Below, in pieces: positions 6,318 to 15,094 of a stretch of 15,752 nt of DNA. The translations under genes were made by a program, and so were the position numbers. The notes under the pieces were generated by a model. The model searched no databases. It saw nothing but the letters and a program-made list of their open reading frames with translations, and was not told the DNA's origin. The DNA comes from Lachnospiraceae bacterium (GTDB taxonomy: Bacteria > Bacillota_A > Clostridia > Lachnospirales > Lachnospiraceae): positions 1 to 15,752 of the forward strand of contig JAFXWR010000023.1 of NCBI GenBank assembly GCA_017542725.1, written 5' to 3'. Each line of letters begins with the position of its first letter. Position 1 is the stretch's first letter.

Positions 6318-7352
6318 ATGAAAAAAATATTATTAATTTTATCAACATTATTATTAGCGGGCAATGTTATTTCTTGCGGACAAAAAACTCAAACTACAGA
6401 AGCAGTTAATGAGACAAAGGTAGAAGAAACTACAGCAAGTCAAAAAGTGGAAAATGAAGTTAAAGAGTCAGTTAATCATATGACTGAAAGAGAGTTTAGT
6501 TTTGATCCAAAGGTCAAGTTTGTATATACTGATGACGATGATTATATGAAGGCGATAACTGATGACATGGTTTTAATGTCAGAGGATTTGTTTGGCGACC
6601 AAGGTGCAGTAGAGATACCAACTCCTCGCATAGTAAAAATTGATGACTCTAATAAAAAAGATATTAAAGTCTATGGTGATTTTTGGATTTATGGTTACCA
6701 AATGTATGGAACTATTTTCAATACAAAGAATGGTGGTTCAAATCCTGGCTGCTATCATTTGAAAGATGAAGATGGCAAGATAACAGTTATAAGTAAAGAA
6801 TTCGCAGAAGATGGATCAAATAATTGGACTAGTCTTGTCAAGATTTGCGGAGGAGATGAGGAACTTGCAAAAAAAGTATCAAATCATCCAGCAGTGGAGG
6901 ATGAAGAAAAGCTTAGACTTGATTATGCGAAAATGTATGCAAAGGCAAATAACTTAAGACTTTCTGGTATTAAAGACTATGGTTGGCCAGTTATATTATT
7001 AAGCGACATAAGTGATGCAGAGTTCTTATACAATTTCTATAGTGCATATTTTTATGAGATTAGACAAGATGATGTCTTGAATGATATGACAGATAGGATT
7101 GAGAACTTGAAAAAGAAATATATGACTCAAGAACTTATTAAAAAGATGGATGAAAAATCTAGTGAAGCTGGAGCTGATATGATTATCAATGCTCAAGATG
7201 TAACAGAAGAGATGCTTGACACACTTCAAGTTGATGACTATGGCAATGGAAAACTTCAAATGACTTATGCACTTGGAAAAGAAAGTGAAACTAGAATCAA
7301 TGTAAAACTTGATATTATAAATGGTAAAAAAACTATAGTTGATATGGATTAG
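6318..7352 (+). CDS. Putative lipoprotein of unknown function
   Basis: I do not recognise a characterised family. The 344-residue protein begins with a classic lipoprotein signal: MKK, a hydrophobic stretch to residue 19, and lipobox VISC with Cys20 as the predicted acylated residue. Residues 21-55 are rich in Thr, Glu and Lys, as in flexible tethers. The mature domain is acidic and rich in Asp, Tyr and Trp (for example YGDFWIYGYQMYGTIF), with no enzyme motif that I can identify. It should be anchored to the outer face of the membrane. AGGAG at 6309-6313 is the ribosome binding site. It is the first gene of the operon and lies 9 bases before the STAS gene, so it may act as a binding partner or ligand donor for the extracellular part of the SpoIIE sensor; this is inference only. 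Confidence 0.8.
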   Translation: MKKILLILSTLLLAGNVISCGQKTQTTEAVNETKVEETTASQKVENEVKESVNHMTEREFSFDPKVKFVYTDDDDYMKAITDDMVLMSEDLFGDQGAVEIPTPRIVKIDDSNKKDIKVYGDFWIYGYQMYGTIFNTKNGGSNPGCYHLKDEDGKITVISKEFAEDGSNNWTSLVKICGGDEELAKKVSNHPAVEDEEKLRLDYAKMYAKANNLRLSGIKDYGWPVILLSDISDAEFLYNFYSAYFYEIRQDDVLNDMTDRIENLKKKYMTQELIKKMDEKSSEAGADMIINAQDVTEEMLDTLQVDDYGNGKLQMTYALGKESETRINVKLDIINGKKTIVDMD

Positions 7353-7361
7353 GGGGTAGAT

Positions 7362-7664
7362 ATGACAATTAATAAAAATGAAACAGCTGATAACATTACT
7401 ATAGCACTATCTGGTAGACTTGATAAACTTTCATCGCCAGAACTCGAGAAAGCGATGAAAGAGGAAGTTGCAAAAAAGAAGAATATAATTTTCGACCTTA
7501 AAGACTTGACATATATCTCATCCGCTGGGCTAAGAGTGCTGCTTGCTACTGAAAAAGAGAATAAGGTAAACGAAAAGAATACAACTATAATTAATGTAAA
7601 TTCTGATGTCATGGATATATTTGTTGTCACTGGATTCGTGTATATGCTTGACATTCAAAAATAA
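7362..7664 (+). CDS. STAS-domain anti-sigma-factor antagonist (SpoIIAA/RsbV family)
   Basis: The 100-residue single STAS domain is typical in length for RsbV/SpoIIAA proteins, which bind an HATPase kinase when unphosphorylated and are released when phosphorylated. The signature stretch FDLKDLTYISSAGLRVLL runs from 44 to 61. Aligned with SpoIIAA (DSSG), the phosphorylatable serine should be Ser54, and the usual preceding Asp is Ser53. Its stop codon overlaps the start of the SpoIIE gene by one base (TAATG), a strong sign that the two proteins are made together and act as partners. GGGGGT just before the start serves as ribosome binding site. No sigma factor is present in the window, so the downstream target is unknown. 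Confidence 0.93.
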   Translation: MTINKNETADNITIALSGRLDKLSSPELEKAMKEEVAKKKNIIFDLKDLTYISSAGLRVLLATEKENKVNEKNTTIINVNSDVMDIFVVTGFVYMLDIQK

Positions 7665-10237
7665 TGAAGAGGAATACACGTAAATTTAGTAGTAAAATTT
7701 TTGTAGCAATCATAGCACTGATTGTTTTGGTAGTATGTGCCGTGATTGCTATTTTTTATTATAGTTTGTTTAATGTAAGAGGTGAGATAGGGACTTTGTT
7801 TGACAGTATGAGAGAAGACATCAATCAAACTGCCTCTACGACAATAAATAAATATAATGACGAGATGATGGAGTATATACTTGATGGCCAGGCAAATGCT
7901 ATTGAGTTTGTAATGACGGAACACAATGAAGACTTAAACTATTTAGTTCATATTATAGAGCAGGCATATAAAAGGAATATAAGAGCCACACATCTAGTGA
8001 GTGAACCTAAACCTGAAAATGAGGGAAAGCTTAGTGTCCAATTAATGCATGAAGAGGGAGTTGATCTAAATAGTAGTGAAGTCAAATACGATATAGAAAT
8101 TTTGTCTACGTTACAAAATGAATTAATATATAATGTGCAAGATTCTATAGATAAATTGCGCTGCTACATAGAGACGGAGAGTGGACTTCTTATAATGGCA
8201 GACAAGATTACAAAAGATAAATTTGAAAAAGATGGAAGCGTCAAATATGCTACTTTTAGAAATGAAGATTGGTATATAGAAGTTGTTGACCCCAAAAAGA
8301 TGTATGTTTCAAATGTATCTATTGATGATTTGACAGGTAAACAAATAATAGTTTTGTATAAACCTTATTTTGATGAGCAGGGCAAAAAGAAAGGAATAGT
8401 GTGCTTTGAATTTGATGTAGATAGTATCTCTATAAATAGTTGGGCAATTAAAGATACAAATATTTATGATATATTTGTAGTAGATGGTGAAAACAATATA
8501 GTGTTTGATACGAGTCAACTTGTATATCCTAATGATGAAAAGACTAGAACAAGAACAAAGAATTTCTTAGAGAAGGCACGAGCAAATGGTACTGGGATTG
8601 AAAACTACAAATTTAAAGGTGTAGAGTATAAGTCATATTATACGAAACTTAGTTTTTCTGACTGGATGATATTTGTCGCACTTAATTACAATACTTTAAA
8701 AGAGAGCATAAGTAATCTAGAAAATATATTAGATAATACAAATAGAAAAGTTTATGAAGAGATTGATAGTGATAACAGAGATTTTGCAAAGGCAATTTTA
8801 ATTTTTTCATTTATTTTGTTAATCTCTGCATTTTTCTTTGCGAAATTCTTGGCAAATATGCTATCTGTTCCGTTAAATAAGTTCACAAATGACATAAGCA
8901 AAATGGATGCAAGTGATTTGAAACCGGTACCTGTAGTTGATAGTTCGGAAGAATTATATACTTTATCGATTACATACAATAATATGATTGACAAGATGAA
9001 GACTTATGTAGACAATATTGAAAAAATCACTGAAGAAAAAGAGAGTATCAATGCAGAACTTAAAGTAGCAAAACGTATACAACAGGATATGCTACCAAAT
9101 GACTTTAAAGATTTGTACAAGAGAAAAGACATAGACATCTATGGTATGAATATTCCTGAAGTTGAAATTGGTGGAGATTTTTATAACTATATACTTGTTG
9201 GCAATAAACTCATTCTTATTATTGCAGATGTGTCAGGTAGTGGGATACCAGCAAGCTTATTTATGGCAAAGACAAATGCGCTTTTAAATAGTGCAATTTC
9301 TTGGACCACAAGCCCAAGAACTATGCTTTCATATGTAAATCATGAATTATACAAAAGTAATACTGAGTATTATTTTGTGACTATAGCTATTTACACTATT
9401 GATTTGAAAACTAGACATGTAATTTCAGTCAACGCAGGACACGAAGACTCTATTATCATTAGAAAAAATGGTGAAGTATCCAAACTTAAAGAAAAGAGAA
9501 CATCTCCTATTGGAGTTTCTGATAATTTAATACTTGAGGAAAATGAGTTTGATCTAAACGAAGGAGATACATTATTTTTATTTACTGATGGTGTTATAGA
9601 AGCAGTAAACAAAAACGAAGAATTATTTGGAGAAAATAGACTGCTTGACATAATTAAAGTTAATCGCGATAAAACTATTAAAGAACTTACTTCAAACATA
9701 AAAAATGAAATAGATAAATTTTCTGCAGGATTAGAACAATATGATGATATTACTATGCTAGCGCTAAGAATTATTGACAGAAATGAAACATACAATGAAA
9801 GTTTAGTTTACAATTTTGATGAAACTTTTGTAGGTAGCTATGATATTATTGATAGAATTGATAGCTTTTTGAGTCAAAAATTGTCAGTAGCCTATGAAGG
9901 AAATGTTGATAAATTCAAACCATATATTAATAAATTTGAAGTATGCATAGAGGAAATTGTAGTAAATATTTTAGACTATGGGTATAAAAAAGATGAAGAG
10001 AAATGGATTAAAATGCATGTAACTATAGATAGAAATGATGATAAGGTTACCATTTCGTGCATTGATGGGGGAAAGGAATTTGACCCAACTTCTGTAGATG
10101 AGCCAAATATACTAAAGGATGCTCGTGACAGAAAACTTGGTGGTCTTGGAATTTTTATAACTCGTAAATTTATGGATCTAATGAATTATGAGTATATAGA
10201 CGGAAAAAATATACTGACCTTAGTTAAATATTTATAG
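7664..10237 (+). CDS. Membrane sensor with Cache-like domain, SpoIIE/RsbU-type PP2C phosphatase and C-terminal HATPase kinase
   Basis: The 857-residue predicted signalling protein has, in order: transmembrane segment 1 (about 12-34); an extracellular double-Cache-like sensor (about 38-370); transmembrane segment 2 (about 376-397); a HAMP-like linker and coiled coil (about 398-470); a PP2C SpoIIE domain (about 470-700) beginning at AKRIQQDMLP (469-478); and an RsbW-like HATPase domain (about 715-857). PP2C metal ligands are visible as Asp505 (GGDFY), Asp522 (ADVSGSG), Asp642 (FTDG) and Asp694/695 (YDDIT). The HATPase has an N box with Glu763/Asn768, a G1 box at Asp801-Gly803 and a G2 box GGLGIF from 826. 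Phosphatase and kinase on one chain should act in opposite directions on the STAS protein, as in HsbR/HsbA of Pseudomonas. The start overlaps the STAS stop and has no good ribosome binding site, implying translational coupling. Domain calls are firm; the ligand is unknown. Confidence 0.93.
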   Translation: MKRNTRKFSSKIFVAIIALIVLVVCAVIAIFYYSLFNVRGEIGTLFDSMREDINQTASTTINKYNDEMMEYILDGQANAIEFVMTEHNEDLNYLVHIIEQAYKRNIRATHLVSEPKPENEGKLSVQLMHEEGVDLNSSEVKYDIEILSTLQNELIYNVQDSIDKLRCYIETESGLLIMADKITKDKFEKDGSVKYATFRNEDWYIEVVDPKKMYVSNVSIDDLTGKQIIVLYKPYFDEQGKKKGIVCFEFDVDSISINSWAIKDTNIYDIFVVDGENNIVFDTSQLVYPNDEKTRTRTKNFLEKARANGTGIENYKFKGVEYKSYYTKLSFSDWMIFVALNYNTLKESISNLENILDNTNRKVYEEIDSDNRDFAKAILIFSFILLISAFFFAKFLANMLSVPLNKFTNDISKMDASDLKPVPVVDSSEELYTLSITYNNMIDKMKTYVDNIEKITEEKESINAELKVAKRIQQDMLPNDFKDLYKRKDIDIYGMNIPEVEIGGDFYNYILVGNKLILIIADVSGSGIPASLFMAKTNALLNSAISWTTSPRTMLSYVNHELYKSNTEYYFVTIAIYTIDLKTRHVISVNAGHEDSIIIRKNGEVSKLKEKRTSPIGVSDNLILEENEFDLNEGDTLFLFTDGVIEAVNKNEELFGENRLLDIIKVNRDKTIKELTSNIKNEIDKFSAGLEQYDDITMLALRIIDRNETYNESLVYNFDETFVGSYDIIDRIDSFLSQKLSVAYEGNVDKFKPYINKFEVCIEEIVVNILDYGYKKDEEKWIKMHVTIDRNDDKVTISCIDGGKEFDPTSVDEPNILKDARDRKLGGLGIFITRKFMDLMNYEYIDGKNILTLVKYL

Positions 10238-10249
10238 AAGAGGTGTTGT

Positions 10250-13200
10250 ATGAGTAAGAACAAATTATCAAATGAAATAATCAAATTTTACGATGTTCTC
10301 TTGGATGGAATTGAAACTGATAATTTACCATTTAGAGATTTGGAAGAAAACGAAGAAGGGGAAAACTGGTTAGAAAAAGATTTTTCTTTGGATGAGAATC
10401 TGGGTGATGAAATATCTGAAAAAGCATATTTCATTACTGCGTTTTCATATTTATTGTGCAAATTCAATATGCTTAAAAATATTGTATTCAATAATTGTGA
10501 GATAAAAGACAATAGAATTAGTCCATTTGTGTTTTCATATGATGATGGGGATTTAATTGGTGATAAGCTTATAAAGAGTAAGAAATTACTTGATGACCTA
10601 AATAAAAATGATGTTTCTTTTAGTGAGTTGGTAAATAAATATGATCTCAATAATGAGATAGATTTTGTCTATCAAGCTAATGCTGACAATTCTCTGAATG
10701 CCATAACGTTAAACACTATTTGCACTGGTGATAATAGCAGCATTGCCTCTCCTAAAATAATATTTGAGGTTCTAAAAATTGATACTGGCAAATTTAAAGT
10801 TAAGCTTGGCATACGAAGCGATATGTTTTCTGAGGGATTTTCTGAAAGCTTTTTAACTGCTTTCATTAAAATTTCTGAAGAACTCGCAGTAAAAGAAAAA
10901 TTTGCCGATATTGATTTATTATATGATGATGACATAAAGAAACTTGACAGCTTCTTTGGCGCTAAACTGTCTTATGATAAGAATGAGACAATGGTGAGCA
11001 TGATAAATGAGCAAATTAAATTACATCCAAATAATATAGCTGTATCATGTGATGGAAAAAACATTACTTATGCTGAGTTTAATAAAATAACTAATAAATT
11101 TGCAAATTATCTGATTAAAGAGAATATAACTAAAAATGATGTTGTAGGGATAATGATTGGTAGAAATGAGTATATGCCTATACTCGCATTTTCTGCTTCT
11201 AAGACTGGCGCAACTTATATGCCTCTTGATCCTGGGTATCCTGATGATAGGCTTAGTTTTATGCTTGAAGATGCTGGGACAAAATATCTTATAACTACAA
11301 AAGATCTAATTGGCAAGGTTTCGAATAGTTTTAAAGGAAAAGTTTTACTTATTGATGATGAAACTGATATGAAAAAAGCTTGCGATGAAAAAGATGTGCA
11401 AGTTGAGATTTTACCTTCAGATAGATTTATAATGCTTTATACAAGCGGAACTACTGGGACACCAAAGGGTGTAGAATTATTACATAGAAATATAGTAGCA
11501 ATTATAACTCATATCAATTGGACTAGAAGAAATGATGGTAATATGAGGGTGGCTGCTTATGCAAGTTTTGGATTTGATGCAAATATGTATGATATGTATC
11601 CGCCTCTTACTACAGGAGGAACTCTCTACATAATTCCAGATGCTATTAGACTTGACTTATATGCTATAAGAGATTTTTATCAAAAGAATAGAATTACACA
11701 TGGATTTATGACTACGCAGATGGGTCGCCAATTTGTAGAACTCGATGGTTTAAACTCTTTAAAAGAATTCACTGTTGGCGGAGAAAAGTTGGCGAGTGTT
11801 AAACCACCTAAATTTAGATTTGTCAATGCATACGGTCCTACTGAGACAGCAGTATATGTAACTGAATATGTAGTTGATAAATTTGTAAAGGATATTCCTA
11901 TAGGTAGACCAACTTCAAATACAAGAATATATATTATTGATGAGAAGGGAAAGAGACTTCCTATTGGTGCTAGTGGGGAACTTGTAATTTCTGGTCCTCA
12001 GGTTTCAAGAGGTTATCTCAATAGACCCGATAAAAATGCTGCATCATTTGTAAAGAATCCATACTGCGGGACTGAACCTTATGATAGATTGTATAAGTCA
12101 GGAGATATAGTAAGATTTTTACCTGATGGAAATATACAATACATAGGTCGTCATGACATGCAAGTAAAAGTTAGAGGATTTAGAATAGAGTTATCTGAGG
12201 TTGAAGATGTCATCAGAAGATGTAGTGGTATAAAAGATTGTACTGTTGTGGCATATGATGATAGTGCTGGCATGAAATATTTAGTTGCATATGTAGTTTC
12301 TGACAGCAAAGTTGATGTAAAAAAAGTAAATGATTTTATACTAAAAGAAAAACCTGTATACATGGTGCCAAGCGTTATAATGCAAATTGATAAGATTCCA
12401 CTTACACAAAATCAAAAGGTAAATAAAAGAGCACTTCCAAAACCTGAAGTCAAGGCGGATGAAAGCTACAAGAAACCAGAAAACAAGAGACAAGAAAAGA
12501 TTTTTGATTTAGTAGCATCGGTAATTGGTAATAAAAACTTTGGTATAGATACAGATTTATTTATGGCTGGACTTAATTCTATATCTGTTGTCAGATTAAA
12601 TGTCTTACTTGGCAAAGAGTTTAATGTGCCAATTAGAATGAATGATATCAATGAGAATAGTACAGTTTTAAAATTGGATGAGTTTTTGAGCAAAAGTGAT
12701 GCAGAGCAAATTGACTATAGTGTAAGACTTGATAGGTATCCTATTTCTAAAACTCAAAGTGGTATATTTGTAGAGTGTATAGCAAATCCTACTGCGACTA
12801 TATATAACTTACCTATTTTAATAAAAATGAGCGATGAAATTGATGTCAATAGATTGAAATCTGCAATTGAAAAGGTTGTAGAAGCACATCCTTATATTAA
12901 AGCCACTATACATATGGATGATGCAACAGGAGAAATATATGCAAAACGAAATGACAATGCTTCTATAGATGTTGGCATCACTAAAGCTGAAAAAATGGTA
13001 AATTCCGAAACGTTGATTAAGCCATTTGCAGTCATTGGCAAAAAACTTTATAGATTTATGATTTTTGATACAGCTAAGGATGGCAAATATTTATTCATGG
13101 ATTTGCATCACATCATATTTGACGGAACATCATTGGTTATATTGATGAATGATATTGATAAAGCATATAGAGGTGAAAAGATAGATGCTGAGACATTTGA

Positions 13201-15094
13201 TGGTTTTGCCTATGCATTAAATGAAGAAAAATTACTTAAGACAGATTCACTCAAGAATGCTAAAGAGTATTATGATAATTTACTTAAAGGTGTTGATGCC
13301 GAATCCTTACTTCCAAAAGATGATACAGGAATCACTGAATGTGATTTAGTCGCATCAAAAGTTACTAGAAGAATAAATATTGACAGGCATGCTGTTGAAG
13401 ACTTTTGCAGTAAAAACAACATATCAGCAAATTCATTCTTCAACGCTGTGTTTGGTTTTGTGCTTTCGAAATATGATTATAAAGAAGAACTCGCATATAC
13501 AACTGTGTATAGCGGTAGAAATGATTCAAGGGTTTATAATGTAATTTGCATGCTTGTAAAGACATTACCAGTGGTTTGTCGCTATGATAAAGATACTAAG
13601 ATTAAAGATTATCTTACATCATATTCAAAACAAATATTCGACAGTATGTCAAACGACTTATATGCATTTTCAGATATAAAAAATGATTATAAAATTAATG
13701 CTGATGTTTTATTCATATATCAAGGTGATAATTTTGTATTTGATAAATTTTGCGGCAAATCTTGTAAGACGTATTTATTAGATTCAAAGTATGCAATGGA
13801 GCCGTTTAAGATTGAATTAAATGTTGAAAATGGTGAATATGTAGCACATGCAGATTTTAGAAAAGATTTCTTTTTTGATACTACAGCGGAAGGATTTATA
13901 GAATGCATGGAAGCCGTTGCTAAAGAGTTTATGCAAAAAGAAAAACTTTCTGAAGTGAGTCTTCTTACAGCAAGAACTAAAAATTTGATAGATAAGTTCA
14001 ACGAAACTTATATACCAGTTGAAAATATTTCTACTAATAAGGCATTTGAAAAGGCAGTAGAAAAGTATAAAGATAGAGTCGCAATAATAGGAAAAGATGA
14101 AACTATTACTTATGATGAATTAAATAAGAGATCAAATCGCCTTGCACATTCATTGATAGATTTGGGTGTTAAACCTGATGACTTTGTAGGTTTTATGACT
14201 GATAGGTGTGCAAATGCCTATGTGGGAAGAATAGGTATATGGAAATCTGGCGGAGCTTTCCTTGCGATAGACCCAAAATATCCTGATGATAGAATTTCAT
14301 ATATTTTGGAAGATTCAAAAGCTAAGTTGTTGGTAACTAAAGAAGAGATATATGAAAAGAAAAAAGATTTATTTGCTCAGCTTGGTGTAAAAGTATTACT
14401 CATGAATGACATGCTAAAGAATACAAATGATTCTAATCCAAATGTCGACATCAAGCCTCATAATTTAGCATACTGTCTATATACATCTGGTTCTACAGGT
14501 AAGCCAAAAGGTGTAATGGTTGAGCATGCAGGGGTTGTAAATCTTGCTACAGATAACGAGAAGAGTGTACAGGTTCAAGTGTTTACAAAAGATTGTAAGG
14601 TTTTAGGTTCTGTTACTGCGCTCACATTTGACGTTTCTGTTGGTGAACATGTGATAGCACTTCATAATGGTCTTTCTATAGCTATAGCATCAGAGGAAGA
14701 GATTACCAACCCACTTTTACTCTGTGATATGATTATAAAAAATAAGGTTGATGGATTCACTTGCACTCCATCTTACATAAATAATATGCTTGATATAGTA
14801 GAAACTTATCCAGCACTTCGTCAAATCAAAGGATTCCAAGTTGGAGCTGAGACCTTCCCAAAACAACTTTATAGAAAGATGAGAGAGAATGGAATTAATG
14901 CAAGAATAACTAATAGCTATGGACCAACTGAGGCTACAGACTACACTACTACTAATTTTGTAGAAAATGATAAACATATTACTATAGGTAAACCACTTCC
15001 AAATTATCAAGTTTATATGTTTGACAAGTTTGATAATATTTTACCACCTATGGTTCTTGGTGAACTTGTGATAGGAGGTATAGGTGTTGCATGA
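10250..15094 (+). CDS. Non-ribosomal peptide synthetase (partial C-A-T-C-A), cut by an in-frame TGA
   Basis: This multidomain enzyme activates amino acids as adenylates and condenses them on carrier domains. Visible order: an N-terminal part (about 50-245) resembling only the C-terminal lobe of a condensation domain; adenylation domain 1 with ITYAEF at 272, LYTSGTTGTPKG at 396-407, NAYGPTET at 526-533, YKSGD at 615-619 and Lys723; carrier domain 1 with Ser777 in GLNSIS; a full condensation domain with HHIIFDG at 953-959; and adenylation domain 2 with ITYDEL at 1286, LYTSGSTGKPKG at 1410-1421 and SYGPTEAT at 1556-1563. Residue 1615 is TGA where the family has the Arg of ARGY, and homology continues in frame. 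By-eye specificity codes are DAYFTGAVYK for A1 and DVGTQGSDYK for A2; I cannot assign substrates. AGAGG at 10239-10243 supports the start, 12 bases after the SpoIIE gene. The product is unknown. Confidence 0.92.
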   Translation: MSKNKLSNEIIKFYDVLLDGIETDNLPFRDLEENEEGENWLEKDFSLDENLGDEISEKAYFITAFSYLLCKFNMLKNIVFNNCEIKDNRISPFVFSYDDGDLIGDKLIKSKKLLDDLNKNDVSFSELVNKYDLNNEIDFVYQANADNSLNAITLNTICTGDNSSIASPKIIFEVLKIDTGKFKVKLGIRSDMFSEGFSESFLTAFIKISEELAVKEKFADIDLLYDDDIKKLDSFFGAKLSYDKNETMVSMINEQIKLHPNNIAVSCDGKNITYAEFNKITNKFANYLIKENITKNDVVGIMIGRNEYMPILAFSASKTGATYMPLDPGYPDDRLSFMLEDAGTKYLITTKDLIGKVSNSFKGKVLLIDDETDMKKACDEKDVQVEILPSDRFIMLYTSGTTGTPKGVELLHRNIVAIITHINWTRRNDGNMRVAAYASFGFDANMYDMYPPLTTGGTLYIIPDAIRLDLYAIRDFYQKNRITHGFMTTQMGRQFVELDGLNSLKEFTVGGEKLASVKPPKFRFVNAYGPTETAVYVTEYVVDKFVKDIPIGRPTSNTRIYIIDEKGKRLPIGASGELVISGPQVSRGYLNRPDKNAASFVKNPYCGTEPYDRLYKSGDIVRFLPDGNIQYIGRHDMQVKVRGFRIELSEVEDVIRRCSGIKDCTVVAYDDSAGMKYLVAYVVSDSKVDVKKVNDFILKEKPVYMVPSVIMQIDKIPLTQNQKVNKRALPKPEVKADESYKKPENKRQEKIFDLVASVIGNKNFGIDTDLFMAGLNSISVVRLNVLLGKEFNVPIRMNDINENSTVLKLDEFLSKSDAEQIDYSVRLDRYPISKTQSGIFVECIANPTATIYNLPILIKMSDEIDVNRLKSAIEKVVEAHPYIKATIHMDDATGEIYAKRNDNASIDVGITKAEKMVNSETLIKPFAVIGKKLYRFMIFDTAKDGKYLFMDLHHIIFDGTSLVILMNDIDKAYRGEKIDAETFDGFAYALNEEKLLKTDSLKNAKEYYDNLLKGVDAESLLPKDDTGITECDLVASKVTRRINIDRHAVEDFCSKNNISANSFFNAVFGFVLSKYDYKEELAYTTVYSGRNDSRVYNVICMLVKTLPVVCRYDKDTKIKDYLTSYSKQIFDSMSNDLYAFSDIKNDYKINADVLFIYQGDNFVFDKFCGKSCKTYLLDSKYAMEPFKIELNVENGEYVAHADFRKDFFFDTTAEGFIECMEAVAKEFMQKEKLSEVSLLTARTKNLIDKFNETYIPVENISTNKAFEKAVEKYKDRVAIIGKDETITYDELNKRSNRLAHSLIDLGVKPDDFVGFMTDRCANAYVGRIGIWKSGGAFLAIDPKYPDDRISYILEDSKAKLLVTKEEIYEKKKDLFAQLGVKVLLMNDMLKNTNDSNPNVDIKPHNLAYCLYTSGSTGKPKGVMVEHAGVVNLATDNEKSVQVQVFTKDCKVLGSVTALTFDVSVGEHVIALHNGLSIAIASEEEITNPLLLCDMIIKNKVDGFTCTPSYINNMLDIVETYPALRQIKGFQVGAETFPKQLYRKMRENGINARITNSYGPTEATDYTTTNFVENDKHITIGKPLPNYQVYMFDKFDNILPPMVLGELVIGGIGVA

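Noticed and set aside
15092..15094. UGA reassigned to an amino acid or encoding selenocysteine
   Set aside because: Trp is encoded by TGG throughout and this is the only in-frame TGA in all genes of the window. The expected residue is Arg, not Cys/Sec, and no SECIS-like hairpin is evident just downstream. The eight other complete genes end in TAA or TAG, which is normal for an AT-rich genome.
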